Positions 34,394 to 42,244 of a stretch of 64,000 bases of DNA are shown here, piece by piece; positions within the stretch are counted from its first letter, which is position 1; the number at the start of each line of letters is the position of its first letter. A program made the translations under genes and the position numbers. The stretch spans positions 2,604,001-2,668,000 of the forward strand of contig NZ_LT607755.1 in assembly GCF_900090275.1 (NCBI RefSeq), written 5' to 3'. The notes beneath the pieces were generated by a model. The model made no database searches and was not told the DNA's origin. It saw only the letters and a list, made by a program, of their open reading frames with translations. The stretch is from Micromonospora zamorensis (GTDB lineage Bacteria > Actinomycetota > Actinomycetes > Mycobacteriales > Micromonosporaceae).

Positions 34394-35122
34394 TCAGGTC
34401 GCGGGCAGCATCGCCCAGACGGCCTTGCCCTGACCGGCCGGCACGCTGCCCCAGCGCTGGGTGAGCTCCCGGACCAGCAGCAACCCCCGCCCGCCCTCGG
34501 CGTGCAGGTTCGTCCCGCCCTCCCGGGCCTGGGCGCTGCTGCCGTCCACCACGGCCAGGTGCAGATACGGCCGGCGCAGGGTCACCGTCACCTGCATCGG
34601 CGTGCCGGCGTGCCGGACCACGTTGCCGACCAGTTCGCTGAGCACCAGGGCCGCCGGGCCGGACGCGTCCGGCAGGTTCCAGCGCGCGCACGCCTCGGTG
34701 ACCAGCTCCCGGGCTCGCCGGCAGGCGCCGGCAACGGGCTCCAGTCGGGCCCGCATCCGCAACGGGGACGTCGTGCCCGCCACCCGGGTCGCCTCCGCGC
34801 AGTCGGGGGACACCGGGACCACCCGGCACGTCGTCGACTCGGACAGCCAACGGGCGGCGACCGGCGACGGGGCGCAGAGCACCACCGGCACGCCCGGCCA
34901 CTCCTCGGCCCGACGGGCCGTCGCGGCGAAGACGGACAGGGCCAGCCGGTCCTTGACGTCGACCTCGGCCATGTCGACCACCAGCGCGTCCGGCTGGTCG
35001 ACCAGCGCGTCGCGGAGCGCGTGGTGCACCGACCGCATGGTGCCCAGGTCCAGGGCGCCGGTGAGTCGGACGACCGCCACCGGTGCCGTGGTGCGCACCT
35101 CGCAGGTGATCCGGCTCGACAT
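34394..35122 (-). CDS. STAS-HATPase fusion, anti-sigma regulatory protein
   Basis: A 242-aa protein. Residues 1-100 resemble a STAS domain (VAVVRLTGALDLGTMRSVHH then ALVVDMAEVDVKDRLALSVF) but without the usual DSSG serine. Residues about 115-240 are a GHKL/HATPase domain of the RsbW/SpoIIAB kind: LVLSELVGNVVRHAG is the N-box, LHLAVVDGSS the G1 box and EGGRGLLLVREL the G2 box. Such proteins bind sigma factors or antagonists as switch partners. The sigma-STAS fusion gene is two kilobases away and is a natural candidate partner; that pairing is inference. Confidence 0.85.
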   Translation of the reverse strand: MSSRITCEVRTTAPVAVVRLTGALDLGTMRSVHHALRDALVDQPDALVVDMAEVDVKDRLALSVFAATARRAEEWPGVPVVLCAPSPVAARWLSESTTCRVVPVSPDCAEATRVAGTTSPLRMRARLEPVAGACRRARELVTEACARWNLPDASGPAALVLSELVGNVVRHAGTPMQVTVTLRRPYLHLAVVDGSSAQAREGGTNLHAEGGRGLLLVRELTQRWGSVPAGQGKAVWAMLPAT

Positions 35123-35211
35123 TGGTGCCCTCGATTCGCTGGGGGTCGGGATCTCACCACTACCCGAGGTCGAAGCGGATCAAACGGGCCCGGTGCCGAG
35201 GGCGAGGCAGG

Positions 35212-35670
35212 TCACCGACGGGGTCGCCCGGTCAGCAGGCCCAACGCGATCATGCCGATGCCCAGGCCCAGGTGCAGCCAGCCGTCGGCGTCGTTCACCG
35301 GCAGCACGTTCGCCCCGGTGTCGTGGTCCACCGCCAGCCCGTACAGCCAGAGCACCAGGTAGACGGCGCCGCCGCCAACCAGGAACGCCCGCGCACCGGT
35401 GACCGTCCGCGCCAGCACCAGCCCCGCCACCCCGAACGCCAGGTGCACCAGGTTGTGCAGCACCGACACCTGGAAGACGCCGAACAGGAAGGCGCCCGAG
35501 CCGTGGCCGGCGAAGCGCAGGTCGTTGGTGCCGCTGGTGATCCCCGGCACGAAGCCGAGCACACCGATCAGCAGGAACAGCACCCCGACCGTCGCCGCCG
35601 CCCGCCGGACCAGCGGCTTGCCGTCGGCCGGGTTGGGTCGGGCCCGGGAGTGGGCCATCGGTCCGACCAT
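35212..35670 (-). CDS. DUF4383 membrane protein
   Basis: A 152-aa protein with four transmembrane helices: about residues 26-45, 62-83, 90-110 and 128-145. The phrase NLVHLAFGVAGLVLARTVTG and the preceding FGVFQVSVLHNLVHL mark the DUF4383 family, common in actinomycetes and of unknown role. ATG at 35670 follows GAGGAG by six bases; upstream in-frame ATG at 35733 lies in less coding-like sequence. Confidence 0.82.
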   Translation of the reverse strand: MVGPMAHSRARPNPADGKPLVRRAAATVGVLFLLIGVLGFVPGITSGTNDLRFAGHGSGAFLFGVFQVSVLHNLVHLAFGVAGLVLARTVTGARAFLVGGGAVYLVLWLYGLAVDHDTGANVLPVNDADGWLHLGLGIGMIALGLLTGRPRR

Positions 35671-35763
35671 TCCCGGCTCCTCGCTGCGCGGCGGGCATGA
35701 GCGCTGCCGCCTACCCGCTGTCGACGCCGACAAACCAGCCGCCAGACACCGCCGCGCCTACCT

Positions 35764-36921
35764 TCAGGCCGGCAGCAGCCTCGGCGCGCTGGACAGCTTG
35801 CGGACCCGCTCGTACAGCTCGACGTAGCGCTGGGCCATCACCGCCGGAGTGAAACGCTGCGCGGCCACCCGCCGGCACTCGTCGGGATCGAGGAGGTCGG
35901 CGGCGACCACGAGGTCGCCCAGCTCCTCCTCGTCGGTGGTGAGCAGCCCGGTGCGGCCGTGCTCGATCAGCTCCGGCAGGCAGCCCCGGGCGGTCGCCAC
36001 CACCGGCGTGCCCAGGGCGAGTGACTCGACCACCGCCGTGCCACCGGGCTCCTCCCAGCGCAACGGGAACAGCGACGCGCGGGCGCTGGCGAGCAGGTCG
36101 TCCCGCTCCTGACCGGCCACGGTGCCGATCCAGCGGACCAGGTCACCGTCGACGTGCGGCGCCACCTCGTCGAGGAAGAACCGCACGTCCGGGTTCTGCC
36201 GGGCCTCGTCGCCCGCGGCAGCCAGATCGGCGGGCCGATGGTACGGGCCGACCGGCCCCGCCAGGACCAGTGGGAACCCGACCCGGTGTGCCAGCCGGGC
36301 ACCCACGTCCTGCCCCTTGCCCGGGTTGATCCGACCGAGGATGAGCAGGTGTTCGCCCTTCTCCGGTCGGGGCCGCCGGTCGGCGTCCACGGCGAGCGGG
36401 GTGGACAGGTGCACGTGCCCCACCGAGTGTTCCCGCAACGCGAGCGGGGCGCGGGCCAGCTGCGACGCGGAGACGCCGTTGACCCGGACCCGGTCACCGC
36501 CGTCCAGCCCGCCGTAGAGCGCGGGGTGCTTGGCCAGGTCCCAGTGCAGGGTGTGCAGGGTCGGCGGGCCGGCGGGACCCATCGCGGCGAGAGTGGCCAG
36601 GCCGACCGCCTCCACGTGGTCGTGCACCAGGTCGATGTCGTCGCGGGAGTGCAGCTCCCGGACCACACCGGCCAGGTGCGCCTGGGCGATCCCGCAGACC
36701 TGGTTGTACGGCCGTTGCAACGCCGCGAACTGCCCGTCGTCGAAGACCGACATCTGTTCGTCCACCGGCAGGGTGCTGCTGCCCACCGAGGCGAGCACCA
36801 CCCGGACGCCGAGTCGCCGCAGCTCCGGCACCAGCGTGGCGATCACGTTCTCGATGCCGCCGTAACCGGGCGGCGGCACGGACAGCCACGGACCGGCGTT
36901 CATCAACACGGTGAGGCTCAT
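35764..36921 (-). CDS. GT4-family glycosyltransferase
   Basis: A 385-aa GT-B fold transferase. The N-terminal half begins with GPWLSVPPPGYGGIENVIAT, the usual acceptor-side loop of GT4 enzymes, and DLVHDHVEAVGLA. The C-terminal half contains HLLILGRINPGKGQDVGARL for nucleotide-sugar binding and the ExxxxxE motif in PLRWEEPGGTAVVESLALGT. Donor and acceptor are unknown. It lies 22 bases downstream of a GpgS-like gene on the same strand, so it may act on glucosylglycerate or a related glycoside. Confidence 0.85.
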   Translation of the reverse strand: MSLTVLMNAGPWLSVPPPGYGGIENVIATLVPELRRLGVRVVLASVGSSTLPVDEQMSVFDDGQFAALQRPYNQVCGIAQAHLAGVVRELHSRDDIDLVHDHVEAVGLATLAAMGPAGPPTLHTLHWDLAKHPALYGGLDGGDRVRVNGVSASQLARAPLALREHSVGHVHLSTPLAVDADRRPRPEKGEHLLILGRINPGKGQDVGARLAHRVGFPLVLAGPVGPYHRPADLAAAGDEARQNPDVRFFLDEVAPHVDGDLVRWIGTVAGQERDDLLASARASLFPLRWEEPGGTAVVESLALGTPVVATARGCLPELIEHGRTGLLTTDEEELGDLVVAADLLDPDECRRVAAQRFTPAVMAQRYVELYERVRKLSSAPRLLPA

Positions 36922-36943
36922 CGCGCTCGTCCCTTCCTGGCGT

Positions 36944-37954
36944 TCACGCGGCGGCCACCCGGCGACGGGGCACGCGGTGGCGCAGTTCGGCCAGCGGCGG
37001 GCGTTCCTCGATGGACACGTCGCTGACCACGATCTCCCGGTCCAGGTGCGGCAGCGTGTCCGACCCACCGCGACGGAACTGGGTCAGCAACGCCTCCGGC
37101 GTCGCGCCGGGGACCGCCCAGCCGCGCCGCTGCAACCGGGACCAGGCGGTCAGCATGATCTGGGCGGACATTCGGCCGAGGGCCGCCGTGTCCTGGTGGC
37201 GGTGCTTGCGCTCGCCCAGGTCGACCTGGGCCAACGCGTCCAGCCCGACCAGCTCGAGCAGGTCGATCAGCATGGCCGTCTCCACGCCGTAACCGGAGAC
37301 GAACGGCACCCGGGCCAGCACGTCACGGCGGCCGGCGTACTCGCCGGCCAGCGGCTGCACGAAGCCGGCCAGCTCGGGCCAGAAGAGGTTGAGCAGCGGG
37401 CGGGCCATCAGCTCGGTCACCCGGCCCCCGCCGTCCGGCTCCACGCTGGCGCTGCCCACCAGCGGGCGGTGGTAGAAGCCCTTCACGAAGTCCACCGACG
37501 GGTCGGTGAGCAGTGGGCCGAGCAGCCCGCTCACAAAGTGCGGGCGGAACTCCCGCAGGTCGGCGTCAATGAATGCCACCACGTCCCCTTCGGCGGCGGC
37601 GAGCCCGGCCCAGAGCGCATCGCCCTTACCGGTGAGCTGCGGCAGCCCTCGGGTCATCTCGTCCTGACTGACCACCTCCGCGCCGGCGGCACGGGCCACC
37701 TGCGCGGTGCGGTCGGTCGACCGCGAGTCCACCACGATCAGCTCGTCGACCAGGGCGACCCGGTCCATCAGGTGCTCGCGGATGGTCGACACGATCGCGC
37801 CGACGGTGGCCTCCTCGTTGCGCGCCGGCAGCACCACGCTGACCCGGCTCCCTCCCTTGGCGCGTAGCAGCCGGCGTGCCGGCCAGTCCGCCGCCGAGGT
37901 GGTCCGGTACGTGGCCCACGCCTCCACCACCGGTGACACGGTCGTATCCCGCAC
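36944..37954 (-). CDS. gpgS: Glucosyl-3-phosphoglycerate synthase
   Basis: A 336-aa GT-A (GT81) enzyme that transfers glucose from a nucleotide sugar to 3-phosphoglycerate, the first step to glucosylglycerate and, in mycobacteria, methylglucose lipopolysaccharide. SVVLPARNEEATVGAIVSTI is the nucleotide-binding start, DELIVVDSRSTDRTAQVA follows, GKGDALWAGL and VVAFIDADLREF (the DxD metal site) are diagnostic, and GYGVETAMLIDLL is conserved in GpgS. GTG at 37954 is preferred because GGAGGGGG has proper spacing to it; the GTG at 37960 overlaps that site. It forms an operon with the GT4 gene. Confidence 0.88.
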   Translation of the reverse strand: MRDTTVSPVVEAWATYRTTSAADWPARRLLRAKGGSRVSVVLPARNEEATVGAIVSTIREHLMDRVALVDELIVVDSRSTDRTAQVARAAGAEVVSQDEMTRGLPQLTGKGDALWAGLAAAEGDVVAFIDADLREFRPHFVSGLLGPLLTDPSVDFVKGFYHRPLVGSASVEPDGGGRVTELMARPLLNLFWPELAGFVQPLAGEYAGRRDVLARVPFVSGYGVETAMLIDLLELVGLDALAQVDLGERKHRHQDTAALGRMSAQIMLTAWSRLQRRGWAVPGATPEALLTQFRRGGSDTLPHLDREIVVSDVSIEERPPLAELRHRVPRRRVAAA

Positions 37955-38079
37955 GGGCACCCCCTCCGTTCGTGCGTGGAAATAGCGACACAGTTACTTC
38001 CCATTCGCCACCACGCGCTAACCGCTTCCAGGGCGTCAGCTTGATCACAACAGTGACATTGTCGCGTTCCCAGGGCATG

Positions 38080-38132
38080 AACGTTTGATTGCGGACACCC
38101 CAGGGGACTGCTCCCATCGAAAAGGAAACGTT
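38080..38132 (+). promoter_or_regulatory. Two AACGTT-centred sites upstream of the oxidoreductase operon
   Basis: GAACGTTTGA (core 38080-38085) and GGAAACGTTCTC (core 38127-38132) share the AACGTT centre typical of LacI-family operators. No LacI gene is in the window, so this is a weak suggestion of carbohydrate control. Confidence 0.25.
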
Positions 38133-38150
38133 CTCGAAAGAGGTTGTCGC

Positions 38151-39161
38151 ATGCGGAAATGCCGGGTTGGTCTCGTGGGCGCTGGCGGGGTGGCACAGCG
38201 CCACGCCCGGGTGCTGTCCGGGTTCGACGACGTCGAGCTCATCGGGGTGACCGACGTGGCACCGGAGGCGGCGTCAGCGCTGACGGCGCAGCACGGCGGC
38301 CAGGTCTTCCGCGACGTCACCGAGTTGCTGGCCGCGGCCCCGGACGCGGTGTACGTCTGCGTCCCGCCCTTCGCGCACGGTCCCGCCGAGGAGGCGGTGA
38401 TCGAGGCCGGAGTGCCGATGTTCGTCGAGAAGCCCGTCGCGGTCGACCTGGGCACCGCCGAGCGGATCGCCGACCTGGTCGCACGCACTGGGCTGCGCAC
38501 CGCCGTCGGCCACCACTGGCGCTACCTGAGCGTGCTCGACCAGGCCCGAGACCTGCTCGCCGACCGCCCGGTGCGGATGGTCAGCGGCGCCTGGCTCGAC
38601 AAGGTCCCCCCGGTGGCATGGTGGTCGCGCCGGGACCGCTCCGGCGGGCCGGTGGTCGAGCAGGCCGCCCACGTGCTGGACCTGATCCGTGTGCTGGCCG
38701 GCGAGGTGACCGAGGTCACCGCGTACGGCAACGGCACCCCGCCGCCGGTCGACGGCGCCGACATCGACTCGGTCACCACCGCCGCGCTGCGCTTCGCCGA
38801 CGGGGCGGTCGGCACCCTCAGCGCGGCCTGCGTGCTGGGCTGGAAGCACCGCGCCGGCCTGGAGATCCTCGCCGACGGGCTGGCCCTCTCGCTCACCGAG
38901 GACGGCCTGACGATCCGCGACGCCGACGGTGAACGACACGTCCCCGCCGACCCGGAGGCCGCCCGGATCGCGGTGGACCGCGCCTTCGTCGACGCCGTCC
39001 GCGGCATCGGCGACGACGTCCGTGTGCCGTACGCCGAGGCGCTGGCCACCCAACGGCTGGCCCTCGCGGTGGCCGACTCGGCCCGCACCGGCACCACCGT
39101 GCGGCTCGCCACCCCGACCGCCCCGGCGGCAATCAGCACGGGGGTGACCGTCGATGCGTGA
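38151..39161 (+). CDS. Gfo/Idh/MocA-family NAD(P)-dependent oxidoreductase
   Basis: A 336-aa dehydrogenase. The N-terminal Rossmann fold starts with RVGLVGAGGVAQRHARVL; the EKP motif is in MFVEKPVAVDLGTAE (about residues 85-99), and HHWRYL followed by the C-terminal alpha/beta domain completes the family pattern. These enzymes oxidise or reduce sugars, inositols and similar polyols. ATG follows AAAGAGG. It overlaps the next gene by eight bases; the pair is divergent from the gpgS operon. Substrate unknown. Confidence 0.87.
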   Translation: MRKCRVGLVGAGGVAQRHARVLSGFDDVELIGVTDVAPEAASALTAQHGGQVFRDVTELLAAAPDAVYVCVPPFAHGPAEEAVIEAGVPMFVEKPVAVDLGTAERIADLVARTGLRTAVGHHWRYLSVLDQARDLLADRPVRMVSGAWLDKVPPVAWWSRRDRSGGPVVEQAAHVLDLIRVLAGEVTEVTAYGNGTPPPVDGADIDSVTTAALRFADGAVGTLSAACVLGWKHRAGLEILADGLALSLTEDGLTIRDADGERHVPADPEAARIAVDRAFVDAVRGIGDDVRVPYAEALATQRLALAVADSARTGTTVRLATPTAPAAISTGVTVDA

Positions 39162-40242
39162 CAAGGTCGTGGTGGTCACCGGCCCCGGCCGGGTCGAGCT
39201 GGTCGAGCAGGACGCCGCGCCGCTGCGTCCTGGCACGTTCCGGGTGGAGACGCTCTACAGCGGCGTCTCCGCCGGCACCGAGCTGAGCTACGTCAAGGGC
39301 ACGAACCCCTACCTGAACGTCACCTGGAACGCCGACCTGGGGCTGTTCCAACCCGGCGAGGCGAGCACCCCGTACCCGGTGAACCGGCTCGGCTACATGC
39401 AGGTCGGCCGGGTGGTGGAGAGCGACACCCCGGCCGTCGCCGTGGGCACTGTCGGCGCGATGACGTACGGGCACCGCACCGGCTGGCTCGCCGACCCGGT
39501 CGCCGAGCGGTTCGTGCCGTTGCCGGACGACCTGGATCCGCTGCTCGGCGTCTACGTCGCGCACATGGGTCCGATCTGCGCCAACGGTCTGCTGCACGCC
39601 GCGGCCGACCTGCACGGCACCGACGTCCGCTCCCTCGGCGACGGGGTACGCGGCCGGCGCGTCGCCGTGGTCGGCGCCGGGGTGGTGGCGCTGCTGACGG
39701 CGCTGTTCGCCCGGCGCAACGGCGCCGCCTCGGTGGTGGTGCTCGACCCCACCCCGCACCGTCGCCAGGTCGCCGAGGCGCTCGGTCTGGAAACCCTCGA
39801 CCCGGACGCGGACGACCCGGCGGTCGTACTCAAGACCCGGTGGGCCCACACCGCCGGTGACCGGGGCGCCGACGTGGTGTTCCAGTGCCGGGGGCAGGCG
39901 TGGGCGTTGCAGCTCGCCCTGCGGCTGCTGCGCCCCCAGGGCACGGTCATCGACCTCGCCTTCTACCAGGAGGGCGCGGACGCGGTGCGGCTCGGTGAGG
40001 AGTTCCACCACAACGGGCTCTCGCTGCGCTGCGCGCAGATCGGCCGGGTGCCGCGCGGGCTCGCACCCACCTGGGACCGCGAGCGGCTCTCCGCCGAGAC
40101 CATCGACCTGCTCCGGACGTACGGGGACGTGATCCGCAAGCACCTCGTCTCGGCGGTGGTGCCGTTCGACGAGGCGCCCACCCTGCTCACCGATCTGGCC
40201 GACCGTCGTCGCCAGGAGCTTCAGGTGGTGCTGTCCGCCTGA
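39154..40242 (+). CDS. Zinc-binding-type medium-chain dehydrogenase
   Basis: A 362-aa MDR protein. The N-terminal GroES-like domain has SGVSAGTELSYVKG in place of the usual zinc-binding CGSDLH, so a catalytic zinc is doubtful. The Rossmann part begins VAVVGAGVVALLTALFARRN. Its closest functional relatives are MDR proteins paired with Gfo/Idh enzymes in sugar or cyclitol modification. It overlaps the Gfo/Idh gene by eight bases and ends in an 18-base tandem duplication that contains the stop codon. Confidence 0.83.
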   Translation: MRDKVVVVTGPGRVELVEQDAAPLRPGTFRVETLYSGVSAGTELSYVKGTNPYLNVTWNADLGLFQPGEASTPYPVNRLGYMQVGRVVESDTPAVAVGTVGAMTYGHRTGWLADPVAERFVPLPDDLDPLLGVYVAHMGPICANGLLHAAADLHGTDVRSLGDGVRGRRVAVVGAGVVALLTALFARRNGAASVVVLDPTPHRRQVAEALGLETLDPDADDPAVVLKTRWAHTAGDRGADVVFQCRGQAWALQLALRLLRPQGTVIDLAFYQEGADAVRLGEEFHHNGLSLRCAQIGRVPRGLAPTWDRERLSAETIDLLRTYGDVIRKHLVSAVVPFDEAPTLLTDLADRRRQELQVVLSA

Positions 40243-40274
40243 CCCGGCGGGCCGGACTGACCCGGCGGGCCGGA
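40239..40274. repeat. Tandem 18-bp duplication spanning a stop codon
   Basis: CTGACCCGGCGGGCCGGA is present twice in tandem with no gap. The first copy contains the stop codon of the MDR dehydrogenase gene. Confidence 0.75.
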
Positions 40275-40315
40275 GCGCGCCCGGCCGGGTGACGCGGCGG
40301 ACTACCGTTCCCGGC

Positions 40316-42121
40316 ATGAGCACCTCGACGCACCGGCCGACCGGCGGAACCTCGACGGACCGGTCGGCCGGTGGTGGCGCCGCGGGTCGACCGGTCGGTC
40401 TGGGGGCGCTGCTGCCGTACCTGCGGGAGCACCGCGGCACCCTGGTCGTGGTGGGCGTGCTGTCGCTGGTCGGCGCGGCCGCGTCGCTGGCGCAGCCGCT
40501 GCTCACCCGCACGGTGCTCGACCGCATCGGTGCCGACCATCCCGTCGCCGACCTGGTGGCGGTGCTGGTGGCGCTCGTGGTGCTGGGCGCGGCCATCGGC
40601 GGGCTGCGCGACTACCTGCTGCAACGCACCGCCGAAGGTCTGGTGCTGGGCACCCGGCGACGGCTCGCCGGTCACCTGCTGCGGCTGCCCATCGCCGAGT
40701 ACGACCGCCGGCGCACCGGCGACCTGCTGTCCCGGGTCGGCTCGGACACCACCCTGTTGCGAGCGGTCGTCACCTCCGGGCTCTTCGAGACGGTCACCGG
40801 GGCGGTGACGGTGGTCGGCGCCGGCATCGCCATGGTGCTGCTCGATCCGCTGCTGTTCGGCGTCACCCTGCTCGGTGTGGCACTGGGGCTGGGCTTCGCC
40901 GCCACCTTCGCCCGCCGGGTCCGGGCACTGGCCCGAGCCGCCCAGGAGCGGATCGGTGAGATGACCTCGGCGGTGGAGCGGGCCATCTCGGCGGCCCGGA
41001 CCATCCGGGCCAGTCGCGCCGAGGCCCGGGAGGCGGAGACCGTCACCGGCAGCGCGCGGGAGGCGTACGACGCCGGCCTGCGGGTGGCGCGGGTGCAGTC
41101 ACTGGTCGGCCCGATCGGCTCGATCACCGTGCAGGGCGCGTTCCTGCTGGTGCTCGGCATCGGCGGTGCACGGGTCGCTGCCGGGGCGATCTCCGTCGGT
41201 GACCTGGTCGCCTTCGTCATGTACCTGTTCCTCCTGGCGCTGCCGCTGGCCCAGGTGCTGCGGGCGTACACCCAGTTGCAGTCCGGTCTGGGTGCCCTCC
41301 AGCGGATCGAGGAGATCCTGGCCGTGCCCGCCGAGGGCGCGGCCGACCGGGCCGCTCCCGCCGCCGCCACGAGCACCCCGCGCCGGCCCGCACCGATGCT
41401 CGAGTTCGATCGGGTGGGGTTCGGCTACCCGGGCGGAGAGCCGGTGCTGCACGAGGTCAGCTTCGCGGTGCCCGCCGGTACGCGTACCGCGCTTGTCGGC
41501 CCCTCCGGCGCCGGCAAGTCCACACTGCTGGCCCTGGTCGAGCGCTTCTACGAGGTCAGTGCCGGCACGGTCCGACTGGACGGCCACGACGTACGGGACC
41601 TGCCCCGCGACGCGCTGCGGGCCCGGCTCGGCTACGTCGAGCAGGAGGCACCCGTGCTGGCCGGCACGCTGCGGGAGAACCTGCTGATCACCACCCCGGA
41701 CGCCACCGACGACCGGTTGCGCCAGGTGCTCGACGAGGTCAACCTCGCGCACCTGGTCGAGCGCACCCCCGAAGGTCTGAACGTCCAGGTGGGGGAGGGT
41801 GGGGTGCTGCTCTCCGGGGGTGAGCGGCAGCGACTGGCGATCGCCCGCGCGCTGCTCGCCGGCCCGCCGGTGCTGCTGCTGGACGAACCGACCAGCAACC
41901 TCGACTCGCGCAACGAGGCCGCACTGCGCCGCGCCATCGACGCGGTGGCCGTCCGCCGGACGCTGTTGATCGTGGCGCACCGGCTCGCCACCGTCGTCGA
42001 CGCCGACCAGATCGTCGTCCTCGACGGCGGCCGTGTGGTGGCCGTCGGCACCCACGCCGAACTGACCGCCACCGACCCGCTCTACCGGGAGCTCGCCACC
42101 CACCAACTGCTGGTCGGCTGA
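40316..42121 (+). CDS. ABC exporter, fused membrane and ATPase domains
   Basis: A 601-aa half-transporter of the MsbA/multidrug-exporter type. Residues about 30-325 hold six transmembrane helices, with EYDRRRTGDLLSRVGSDTTL as the coupling region. The ATPase follows: Walker A GPSGAGKST near 398, Q-loop in GYVEQEAPVLAGTLRENLL, signature LLSGGERQRLAIARALL near 499, and Walker B VLLLDEPTSNLDSR near 519. It works as a dimer to export a hydrophobic compound; substrate unknown. ATG at 40316 is chosen from an upstream in-frame GTG at 40289 because the N-terminal Ser/Thr/Gly-rich leader starts there. Confidence 0.88.
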   Translation: MSTSTHRPTGGTSTDRSAGGGAAGRPVGLGALLPYLREHRGTLVVVGVLSLVGAAASLAQPLLTRTVLDRIGADHPVADLVAVLVALVVLGAAIGGLRDYLLQRTAEGLVLGTRRRLAGHLLRLPIAEYDRRRTGDLLSRVGSDTTLLRAVVTSGLFETVTGAVTVVGAGIAMVLLDPLLFGVTLLGVALGLGFAATFARRVRALARAAQERIGEMTSAVERAISAARTIRASRAEAREAETVTGSAREAYDAGLRVARVQSLVGPIGSITVQGAFLLVLGIGGARVAAGAISVGDLVAFVMYLFLLALPLAQVLRAYTQLQSGLGALQRIEEILAVPAEGAADRAAPAAATSTPRRPAPMLEFDRVGFGYPGGEPVLHEVSFAVPAGTRTALVGPSGAGKSTLLALVERFYEVSAGTVRLDGHDVRDLPRDALRARLGYVEQEAPVLAGTLRENLLITTPDATDDRLRQVLDEVNLAHLVERTPEGLNVQVGEGGVLLSGGERQRLAIARALLAGPPVLLLDEPTSNLDSRNEAALRRAIDAVAVRRTLLIVAHRLATVVDADQIVVLDGGRVVAVGTHAELTATDPLYRELATHQLLVG

Positions 42122-42244
42122 CTCCGTCCGTTCGGGGGCCGACCTGCACTCCTCCGCCGGGGTCGAGGTGCTCTCCCCGTTCGGTGTCGACTTGCCGGCG
42201 GCCGGGCCGCGCAAGCCGGCCGGAATCGCGTACCGTTGCCGCTC

